Part shown: piece after piece, positions 1 through 5,288 of the stretch
Layout: every line of letters begins with the position of its first letter
Numbering within the stretch: position 1 is the first letter of the stretch
From: Acidobacteriota bacterium
GTDB lineage: Bacteria; Acidobacteriota; Thermoanaerobaculia; Multivoradales; SZUA-115
Assembly: GCA_003231035.1 (NCBI GenBank)
Contig: QIHU01000591.1
Location: 1 to 5,620, forward strand
Reading direction: 5' to 3'
DNA: 5,620 nt
The notes under the pieces: model-generated
Databases searched by the model: none
What the model saw: the letters and a program-made list of their open reading frames with translations, nothing else
What the model was told of the DNA's origin: nothing
Program-made: the position numbers and the translations under genes

Positions 1-222
1 TTGCTGGCCGGTTTCTTGGCCAAGGTGGTGATGCCTGGGAAGGACAAAGGCGGGCTGGTGATGACCCTCCTGCTTGGCGTTTGCGGTGCCGTGCTGGGTG
101 GGTATCTGGGGACGCTGCTGGGGTTTGGCAGCATTTCGGGATTCAATATCCAGAGCTTGCTGACCGCGGTGGGCGGTTCGGTGATCTTGCTGCTGCTCTA
201 CCGGGTGATCAAGAAGAAGTAG
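1..222 (+). CDS. GlsB/YeaQ/YmgE family (transglycosylase-associated) small membrane protein, 5'-truncated by the window edge
   Basis: Seventy-three codons are visible, ending in TAG at 220-222. The sequence has the family pattern: a Leu-Ala-Gly-rich first helix, the conserved MPGKDKGG loop (residues 11-18), a Gly-rich second helix (about 20-42), and a third hydrophobic helix (about 52-67) ending in the basic tail RVIKKK. Members are tiny inner-membrane proteins of about 80-90 residues, often induced by general stress; their biochemical role is not settled, and the 'transglycosylase-associated' name does not establish an activity. The TTG at position 1 is probably an internal Leu codon rather than the start, because relatives have roughly 8-12 more hydrophobic residues before the Leu-Ala-Gly segment. 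The next gene starts 45 nt downstream with its own candidate promoter, so co-transcription is uncertain. The family call is secure; the function is not. Confidence 0.88.
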   Translation: MLAGFLAKVVMPGKDKGGLVMTLLLGVCGAVLGGYLGTLLGFGSISGFNIQSLLTAVGGSVILLLLYRVIKKK

Positions 223-230
223 TCGGGCGG

Positions 231-259
231 CTGGCGGCAAGGGCGCAACTGGGTAGAAT
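231..259 (+). promoter_or_regulatory. Candidate sigma70-type promoter of the large exported-protein gene
   Basis: A TAGAAT hexamer at 254-259 matches the -10 consensus at 5 of 6 positions. A weak -35 candidate, CTGGCG at 231-236 (3 of 6), lies 17 nt upstream. Transcription would start around 265-267, directly at the ATG at 268, giving a leaderless or nearly leaderless mRNA. No real Shine-Dalgarno sequence is present; the only G-run (262-265) is 2 nt from the ATG. This is a visual match only, and the -35 is poor. Confidence 0.35.
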
Positions 260-267
260 CCGGGGCT

Positions 268-3200
268 ATGCGTAGACCTGCCCTCCCCTTGCTCTTGTTG
301 ATCGCGCTGGTGGTGGCTGGCGCTGCTCTTTCCGACCAGGCTTTCGAGCTGCGCAACCGGGGGATCGCGCAGCTCGAAAACGAGCGGCCGGGCGAGGCGG
401 AGGAGATCTTCCGCCAGCTGGCTCGGCTGGCACCGGGCGAGCCGCTGGCGCACGCCAATCTCGCCATCGCGGCGCTGCGTCAGCAGAAGACTGCCGAGGG
501 GCTGACCGCCATCGACAAGGCGCTCGCCCTGGCGCCCAAGGACGGCGAACTGCTGGCGCTCAAGGGGGAAATCCTCAAATGGGCTGGTCAAGCCGACGAG
601 GCACTTCTCTGGTTCAAGCGCGGAGCGGCCGCGGCGCACGAGAATCTGGAGGTGGTCCACGCGCTCCACTCCCACGCTTCGACGATGGCGAGCGAGGAGG
701 CCACGATTGCCGCCAACCAGGCGTTGGTGCAGCTCGGTCGCCTGCGGCCGGACAACCTGGTGGTGATGCTCCGCCTCGGCCAGGCGGCAATCGCGCGCGG
801 GGACCGCGCCGCCGCTAGCCAAGCCTACTTGCGCGTCCACGAGCTGTTGTGGCAAGCCCCGCCGATCGCCGAGAGGGCAATGGGCCAGCTGCTCACCGCG
901 CTTGAGGGGGAGGATGTCAGCAAGGCACGGATACCGGCCTTACGGCTGGAGAATGTGCTCAAGGTGACGCCGATGTACCAGCAGAGCCAGCGCGAGCTGA
1001 CCGAGGGGATCCTCGGCATTCCGCGCCAACGGTTCGCCGACGAGCCGCCGCCGGCCCACTTTGGCGAGCCACTTGCGGTGCGGTTTGTGGCACGCACGCT
1101 TTCGACCCTGGTGATCGACGGACTAGCGATCGGCGATTTTGACGGCGACGGTAAACCGGACATCGCCAGTTCGATGGACCATGGCATCGAGGTGCGCGGC
1201 TCCAGAGCCGGTTTGAGCGAGGCGAAGCTCAGGGCGAGCCACGGTCTTTCGGGAGAGCTGTTCCCGGTCGACCTCGACAACGATGGTTCCCTCGATCTCC
1301 TTCGACTCGGTGGCGGCATGACCCTGTGGAACTTCGGCGAGGGCGCGAGGCTGAGCCAGTCCCCGGCCCCACTCACCCTGCCGGGTCCTTTCGGCAAGAG
1401 CAGCGTCACGGCGGTCACCAGTTTTGATTTCGACGTCGAGGGCGATCTCGATCTGGCGCTGGCCGGTCAGCGCGACGGCAAGCCCTTCCTGGAGCTGTAC
1501 CGCAACGCCCTCGATGGGCCGCTCGAAGCGGTCGGAGAACGGGTCTTTCCAAAGCTGGAGCTGGGCACCGTTCACGCGATTCTCGCCTCGGATCTCGACC
1601 GCGATGGCGACCTCGACCTCCTGCTAGCCCATGCCCAGGGCTTGACCTTCCTCGACAACCTGCGCCAGGGCCGTTTCGCCGACCGCACGCGGCAGATCGG
1701 CCTGGGGAAAGCTGGGGCCATCCGAGCGATAGCCAGCGCCGACCTCGACAACGACGGCTGGCCCGAGCTGGTCACCGCTGGCAAGAGTTTGCAAGTCTGG
1801 CACAATCGCCGCGGCCACTTTGAGCGCAGCTCCAGAGATCTCTTACCCTCCACCGATCGCAAGCTCACCACCGTCGTCGCCTTCGACGCCGACAACGACG
1901 GCCGGCTCGACCTCGCCGCCGCCGGTAGCGACGGGCTGCACTTGCTGGCACAAAGAAGCGACGGCCGCTTCGACCGCAAGCTCGAGGTGACGGGAGCCCC
2001 CACCGGCGCCCTGACCTCCCTCGCCGCCGCCGACCTGGACGGCGACGGCGACCTCGATCTGGTCGCCGGTGGGCCAAACGGCCTCGTCCAGTTCACCAAT
2101 GAGGGCGGCAACAGGAACGGTTGGCTGGAGGTCCGCCTGCGTGGGCTCGCCAAGGGCAACAGCAAGAACAATCTCTTCGGGGTCGGCTCGGTGGTCGAGG
2201 TGCGCTCCGCCTCCGCCTACCAGTTCCGCGAGGCGCGGGGCGATACGGTCCACTTCGGCCTCGGCTCGCGCGCCGCCGCCGATTCGTTGCGCGTGGTGTG
2301 GACCAACGGGGTGCCGCAGCAGCGGTTGCAACCCAAGGGCAACCAGACGATCGTCGAGGAGCAGCTGCTCAAGGGCAGCTGCCCGTTCCTCTATGCCTGG
2401 AACGGCCAGCGGATGGAGTTTGTCACCGACCTGCTGTGGAACGCTCCGCTCGGCCTGCCGGTGGCGCCGGGGGCCTGGGCGGCGGCCGATCCGCGCGAGC
2501 TGGTGCACGCGCCCGCGGCCCGCGCCGAGGCGGGGATCTACCGCATGCAGGTCACCGAGGAGCTCTGGGAGGCCGCCTTCTTCGACCAAACGCGACTCTG
2601 GGTGGTGGACTACCCGGCCGACGTCGAGGTCGCCAGCAATCTGAGAGTGGTTCCGGGAACGGTCCCCGACCCCGCCCACCTCGCCCCGGAGAGGGTGCTC
2701 GCCAGCCGCCGCGTGCAGCCGGTCACCGCCGCCTGGGACGGCGCCGGCCGCGAGGTCACCGCCCAGGTCGCCCAGCGCGACGAGGTCTACGCCGACGGCT
2801 ACACCCCGAGCCGTTATCAAGGGGTCGCCCCACGGTGGACCTTCACCTTCGACCTCGGCCCCGCCTTCGTCACCCCCTCCGCGCGACCGGTGCGACTGCT
2901 GCTCGACGGTTGGATTTTCCCCGCCGACGCCAGCCTCAATCTGGCGGTGGCGCAACGCTCCGACCTGCCCTACTTGGCACCCCGGCTGGAGGTGGAGACG
3001 GAGCGGGGATGGCAACCGCTGATGGCGGCGATGGGCCACCCGGCGGGCAAGACCAAGACGATGGTCGTCGACACACCGCCCCTTCCCGCCGGCAGCCACC
3101 GGTTGCGCATCGTCACTTCCCTGTGGCTGCATTGGGACCGCATCGCCTGGTCGACCGAAGCGACCGATCAGAGCCCAGTGGTGGTCGCCAAGCTGCTCCC

Positions 3201-3669
3201 GTCCCGGGCCGACTTGCGGTTCGGCGGCTACTCGGCGATGACGCGGAGCGCCCCCAACGCCCCGCACGGGTTCAACTACGCTGAGCGTACATCGACCGCT
3301 CCCTGGCTCCCCTTCCCGGGCCGCTACACCCGCTACGGCGACGTGCGCGAACTGCTCTTGAAGGCGGACGATCGCAATGTCATCCTCGCCGCCGGAGATG
3401 AGCTGAGCCTGGAATTCGACAGCTCCGCGCTAGCGCCACCGCCGCCGGGAAGCCTGCGTACCGTCTTCTTGGAGAGTTTCGGTTGGGACAAGGACGCCGA
3501 CCGCAACACGTGGCAGGCGGCGCAGGTCGAGCCGCTGCCGCTCAAGGCGCTGGGCGGCTACCCGCTCCTTACCAACGAAGGAGCGGCCACCGCGCCCTTG
3601 CCGCGCACCCCCGAGCTCGACGACTACCGCCGCCGCTGGCTCACCCGTGGCCCCACGGATAGTCACTAA
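268..3669 (+). CDS. Large exported TPR - VCBS/FG-GAP beta-propeller - ASPIC/UnbV (CRTAC1-like) protein with a long uncharacterised C-terminus
   Basis: This 1133-residue protein is predicted to be exported and its function is unknown. Domains in order: a Sec signal peptide (1 to about 22; Arg-Arg, a Leu/Val-rich core, small residues near A17-S22, no lipobox Cys); a helical TPR region (about 26-127, with a further repeat near 162-195); seven Asp-rich DxDx[DE]G-type calcium loops at 290-597 spaced about 50 residues apart, typical of VCBS/FG-GAP blades as in integrin alpha and CRTAC1; a short ASPIC/UnbV domain (about 615-698) with the HFGLG core and a VVWTNG strand; and about 430 further residues. 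That tail opens with CPFLYAWNG (705-713) and contains RYTRYGDV (1019-1026) and GWDKDADRNT (1072-1081). I recall such tails on CRTAC1-like proteins of Acidobacteriota but know of no assigned role. ATG 268 is the only possible start after the in-frame stop at 220. TPR plus propeller suggests protein or glycan binding outside the cytoplasm; that is inference. Confidence 0.9.
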   Translation: MRRPALPLLLLIALVVAGAALSDQAFELRNRGIAQLENERPGEAEEIFRQLARLAPGEPLAHANLAIAALRQQKTAEGLTAIDKALALAPKDGELLALKGEILKWAGQADEALLWFKRGAAAAHENLEVVHALHSHASTMASEEATIAANQALVQLGRLRPDNLVVMLRLGQAAIARGDRAAASQAYLRVHELLWQAPPIAERAMGQLLTALEGEDVSKARIPALRLENVLKVTPMYQQSQRELTEGILGIPRQRFADEPPPAHFGEPLAVRFVARTLSTLVIDGLAIGDFDGDGKPDIASSMDHGIEVRGSRAGLSEAKLRASHGLSGELFPVDLDNDGSLDLLRLGGGMTLWNFGEGARLSQSPAPLTLPGPFGKSSVTAVTSFDFDVEGDLDLALAGQRDGKPFLELYRNALDGPLEAVGERVFPKLELGTVHAILASDLDRDGDLDLLLAHAQGLTFLDNLRQGRFADRTRQIGLGKAGAIRAIASADLDNDGWPELVTAGKSLQVWHNRRGHFERSSRDLLPSTDRKLTTVVAFDADNDGRLDLAAAGSDGLHLLAQRSDGRFDRKLEVTGAPTGALTSLAAADLDGDGDLDLVAGGPNGLVQFTNEGGNRNGWLEVRLRGLAKGNSKNNLFGVGSVVEVRSASAYQFREARGDTVHFGLGSRAAADSLRVVWTNGVPQQRLQPKGNQTIVEEQLLKGSCPFLYAWNGQRMEFVTDLLWNAPLGLPVAPGAWAAADPRELVHAPAARAEAGIYRMQVTEELWEAAFFDQTRLWVVDYPADVEVASNLRVVPGTVPDPAHLAPERVLASRRVQPVTAAWDGAGREVTAQVAQRDEVYADGYTPSRYQGVAPRWTFTFDLGPAFVTPSARPVRLLLDGWIFPADASLNLAVAQRSDLPYLAPRLEVETERGWQPLMAAMGHPAGKTKTMVVDTPPLPAGSHRLRIVTSLWLHWDRIAWSTEATDQSPVVVAKLLPSRADLRFGGYSAMTRSAPNAPHGFNYAERTSTAPWLPFPGRYTRYGDVRELLLKADDRNVILAAGDELSLEFDSSALAPPPPGSLRTVFLESFGWDKDADRNTWQAAQVEPLPLKALGGYPLLTNEGAATAPLPRTPELDDYRRRWLTRGPTDSH
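1135..2058 (+). repeat. Seven tandem VCBS/FG-GAP calcium-loop repeats within the large protein
   Basis: Nine-residue Asp-rich loops begin at residues 290, 335, 387, 442, 492, 540 and 589, a period of 45-55 residues. Examples are DFDGDGKPD (290-298), DLDNDGSLD (335-343), DLDRDGDLD (442-450) and DLDGDGDLD (589-597). The third copy (387-395) has Glu in place of the third Asp but keeps the Gly. Each loop is followed by a short hydrophobic strand. The copies are related in protein more than in DNA, although 1270-1286 and 1741-1757 differ at a single base. Seven regularly spaced loops fit a closed seven-bladed propeller with one calcium site per blade. Confidence 0.85.
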
Positions 3670-3715
3670 AGCCAGAGATCCAGCACCCATCGGCGATCGA
3701 TCATCGCCAGGCGAC

Positions 3716-3746
3716 TTGCCCAGAACGGCTGGCCAGATCGTATAGC
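3716..3746 (+). promoter_or_regulatory. Weak candidate promoter for the metallo-hydrolase gene
   Basis: TTGCCC at 3716-3721 (4 of 6 to the -35 consensus) and TATAGC at 3741-3746 (4 of 6 to the -10) are separated by 19 nt, longer than the preferred 17. An alternative -10, TAAAGT at 3754-3759, lies only 6 nt before the ATG and would give a leaderless message, but it has no good -35. No Shine-Dalgarno sequence precedes the ATG at 3766. The 96-nt gap after the previous stop makes a separate promoter plausible, but neither match is strong. Confidence 0.22.
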
Positions 3747-3765
3747 CAGACTGTAAAGTGTAGCC

Positions 3766-4482
3766 ATGAACGAACAGCAACGCCCCCGATTCACCTACCT
3801 CGGCCACTCCACCGTGCGCTGCGACCTGCCCGGTGGGCAGGTCATCCTGATCGACCCGTGGATCGACTCCAACCCGGTCTGTCCGCAAGCGGTGCGAACC
3901 TTCGACCGGCTGGATGCGATCTTGATCACCCATGGCCACGCCGACCACATGGGCGACGCGGTGGAGATTTGCCAACGCCATAAGCCCAAGACGGTGGTCG
4001 CCAACTTCGAGATCTGCCAATGGTTGACCAGCCACGGAGTGACAGGCTGTTCGCCGATGAACACCGGCGGCGCGCAAGAGGTCTGCGGCGCCCGAGTAAC
4101 CATGGTGCCGGCGCTGCATTCGTCGAGCATTCAAGACGGCGACCGCCTGGTCTACGGCGGCGATCCGGGAGGCTACGTCGTACGGCTGGCCAACGGCTTC
4201 ACCTTCTACCACGCGGGCGACACGGCGCTGTTCTCGGACATGCGGCTGATCGCGGAACTCTTGGCCCCCACCCTTGCCTTCCTGCCCATCGGCGACCTGT
4301 TCACCATGGATCCGCGCCAAGCGGCTCACGCCGCCCGGTATCTGGAGGTCGAGCAGGTGATCCCCGTTCACTGGGGAACTTTTCCCGCCTTGACCGGAAC
4401 GCCCGAGGGGCTGCGTGCCGAACTCGATGCCTTGCGGGTAGCCTGCGAGGTGATAACCCTGGCTCCCGGCGAAAGCTGGTGA
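3766..4482 (+). CDS. UPF0173-type metal-dependent hydrolase (metallo-beta-lactamase fold)
   Basis: The 238-residue product is a soluble, probably cytoplasmic hydrolase of the metallo-beta-lactamase superfamily. It has the full ligand set: H56-x-H58-x-D60-H61 in the THGHADH motif, H118 (in PALHSS), D152 (in YHAGDT) and H202 (in PVHWGT). It opens with the family-typical FTYLGHST strand and an ILIDPW segment (27-32). Length and the final HWGTFP element match UPF0173 proteins such as Bacillus YtkL and the archaeal and cyanobacterial homologues. The physiological substrate of this family is not established, so no reaction is assigned. ATG 3766 is the first possible start, since an in-frame TAA lies at 3754-3756. 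No signal peptide is visible. The gene sits alone between 96-nt and 158-nt gaps, so its neighbours give no clue to its substrate. Confidence 0.9.
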   Translation: MNEQQRPRFTYLGHSTVRCDLPGGQVILIDPWIDSNPVCPQAVRTFDRLDAILITHGHADHMGDAVEICQRHKPKTVVANFEICQWLTSHGVTGCSPMNTGGAQEVCGARVTMVPALHSSSIQDGDRLVYGGDPGGYVVRLANGFTFYHAGDTALFSDMRLIAELLAPTLAFLPIGDLFTMDPRQAAHAARYLEVEQVIPVHWGTFPALTGTPEGLRAELDALRVACEVITLAPGESW

Positions 4483-4557
4483 CGGCGTAACTCTTGCAGG
4501 TTGCAATCTCCAGCCATCGCCCTGAAAAACCAAAGCCCCAAGCAGCGGGAAAACCAG

Positions 4558-4563
4558 TAGAAT
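4558..4563 (+). promoter_or_regulatory. Candidate -10 element upstream of infC
   Basis: TAGAAT at 4558-4563 is identical to the -10-like hexamer before the large gene at 254-259, and both are preceded by G. It would start transcription near 4570 and leave an untranslated leader of about 70 nt before the ATC start of infC. No convincing -35 hexamer lies 16-18 nt upstream, so the evidence is a single 5-of-6 match plus a sensible position in the 158-nt gap. Confidence 0.25.
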
Positions 4564-4603
4564 GGCGCCAGTGACCATCACAGTTCGCTAGCAATGCAAC
4601 CAA

Positions 4604-4624
4604 CGGTCCGCCAAAGAAGGACCG
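4604..4624 (+). other. Hairpin immediately upstream of the infC ribosome binding site
   Basis: CGGTCC (4604-4609) is a perfect reverse complement of GGACCG (4619-4624), giving a 6-bp GC-rich stem with a 9-nt loop. The 3' arm ends at the base just before the Shine-Dalgarno sequence (4625-4632). The hairpin leaves the ribosome binding site exposed and could help ribosome access or serve in regulation. A stem of this size can occur by chance; its position is what makes it worth noting. Confidence 0.4.
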
Positions 4625-4632
4625 AAAGGAGG
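4625..4632 (+). promoter_or_regulatory. Strong Shine-Dalgarno sequence that fixes the infC start at ATC 4641
   Basis: AAAGGAGG is an eight-base perfect complement to the usual 16S rRNA 3' end (CCUCCUUU). It lies 8 nt before an ATC codon at 4641, the ideal spacing. The first in-frame ATG (4662) is 29 nt away, too far, and has no ribosome binding site of its own. The other in-frame ATC (4635) is only 2 nt away, too close. This is the only strong ribosome binding site I see ahead of a gene in this window. Confidence 0.85.
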
Positions 4633-4640
4633 ACATCACT

Positions 4641-5195
4641 ATCCGCAGGTATAGCCGTTACATGCGAATGCCCAACAGGTCTGACGAACCGCGTATCAAC
4701 GATCGCATTCGCAAGAGTCCAGTCCGCTTGATCGAAGCGGACGGTAGCCAGGCCGGAATCGTTCCGCTGGAAGAGGCGAAACGCAAGGCCAAGGACATCG
4801 GTCTCGACTTGGTCGAGGTCGGTGCCACCTCAGATCCACCCGTAGTCAAAATTTTGGACTGGGGCAAGGCTCGCTACGAAAAGCAGAAGAAGGAGCGCGA
4901 GTCGAAGCGCAAAGCCACTACCATCGAGGTCAAAGAGGTCAAGTACCGCCCGACCATTGACTCTCATGATTTCGACATCAAGACCCAGCGCGCCATCCGG
5001 TTCCTCGGCAAAGGCAACAAGGTCAAGATCACGGTCTTTTTCCGCTACCGCCAGTTGCGCCGTCCCGAGTTGGGAAGAGATATCCTCGACAAGGTCACCG
5101 AGCATACCAAGGAGCACGCGATCGTTGAGCACCGCTCGCGGATGGAGGGTCGCCAGATGGTCATGATCCTCGCTCCCATCGGCTCCGCCAAGTAG
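4641..5195 (+). CDS. infC: Translation initiation factor IF-3, probable ATC start codon
   Basis: IF-3 binds the 30S subunit, prevents premature 50S joining and checks the start codon and initiator tRNA. From ATC the product is 184 residues, close to the 180 of E. coli IF-3. The N-domain (about 15-82) carries PRINDRIR, GIVPLEEA and LDLVEVG, followed by a basic linker (about 83-91) and the C-domain (about 95-182) with EVKYRP (99-104) and MEGRQMVMILAP (168-179). Starting at ATC rather than ATG 4662 adds IRRYSRY, an Arg-rich N-terminus that I recall in other IF-3s. The choice rests on the perfect Shine-Dalgarno sequence; no ATG, GTG or TTG lies in frame between the upstream stop (TGA 4572-4574) and 4662. 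IF-3 discriminates against non-canonical starts, so it probably represses its own translation, as in E. coli (AUU start). Oddities: RYRQ (135-138) replaces the usual RGRE, and rpmI-rplT do not follow directly. Confidence 0.95.
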   Translation: MRRYSRYMRMPNRSDEPRINDRIRKSPVRLIEADGSQAGIVPLEEAKRKAKDIGLDLVEVGATSDPPVVKILDWGKARYEKQKKERESKRKATTIEVKEVKYRPTIDSHDFDIKTQRAIRFLGKGNKVKITVFFRYRQLRRPELGRDILDKVTEHTKEHAIVEHRSRMEGRQMVMILAPIGSAK

Positions 5196-5200
5196 AGACT

Positions 5201-5234
5201 AGCCGGCGCGGCCCCACTTCGTTCGTCGCCGGCT
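5201..5234 (+). terminator. Hairpin after infC, possible terminator with a weak T-tract
   Basis: AGCCGGCG (5201-5208) and CGCCGGCT (5227-5234) form a perfect 8-bp GC-rich stem with an 18-nt loop, beginning 6 nt after the infC stop. The sequence after the stem is pyrimidine-rich but lacks a clean run of T, and the loop is long for an intrinsic terminator. It may end the infC transcript, or be only a structure between infC and the regulator gene. Confidence 0.4.
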
Positions 5235-5240
5235 TAAGCC
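5231..5240. promoter_or_regulatory. Perfect 10-bp palindrome GGCTTAAGCC, candidate operator of the downstream metal regulator
   Basis: The palindrome is centred 53 nt upstream of the regulator's ATG and overlaps the 3' arm of the hairpin after infC. Its CTTAAG core resembles the core of the Bacillus MntR operator, which I recall as GCCTTAAGG-like. DtxR/MntR-family repressors often bind palindromes near their own or transporter promoters. A 10-bp palindrome is expected a few times by chance in a window this size, so the case rests on position and the AT-rich core in a GC-rich region. Confidence 0.25.
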
Positions 5241-5288
5241 TTCCCTCTTGCAGCGATCCCATGAGCGACCCACCGACAGGTTGATTTG

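Noticed and set aside
1843..3267. A 474-codon open frame on the minus strand inside the large gene
   Set aside because: It mirrors the Asp/Gly/Arg/Ala-rich coding strand of a GC-rich gene, its translation is low-complexity with no recognisable domain, and the + strand reading is clearly the real one.
2121..3284. A 387-codon + strand open frame in another phase within the large gene
   Set aside because: The Arg/Gly/Pro-rich translation is typical of a shifted frame of GC-rich DNA, while the overlapping frame has clear domains.
3692..3708. GGCGAT/ATCGCC hairpin (6-bp stem, 5-nt loop) after the large gene, considered as a terminator
   Set aside because: The stem is short and is followed by GC-rich sequence without a T-tract, so it cannot be told from chance.
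4494..4506. TTGCA/TGCAA inverted repeat just after the hydrolase gene
   Set aside because: A 5-bp AT-containing stem with a 3-nt loop and no T-run is too weak to call a terminator.
3430..4581. A 383-codon minus-strand open frame spanning the gap between the large gene and the hydrolase
   Set aside because: It lies antisense to two well-supported genes and its translation resembles no family. GC-rich codon bias explains the lack of stops.
4562..4591. Nine-codon open frame (MAPVTITVR) in the infC leader, considered as a leader peptide
   Set aside because: It has no convincing ribosome binding site, lacks regulatory codon runs, and its ATG overlaps the candidate -10 element.
4662..4664. ATG as the start of infC
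   Set aside because: It lies 29 nt beyond the only strong Shine-Dalgarno sequence and has none of its own; ATC 4641 is at the ideal spacing.
5261..5284. Seven-codon open frame (MSDPPTG) ending 4 nt before the regulator start, considered as a coupling peptide
   Set aside because: No Shine-Dalgarno sequence precedes it, and frames this short are common by chance.
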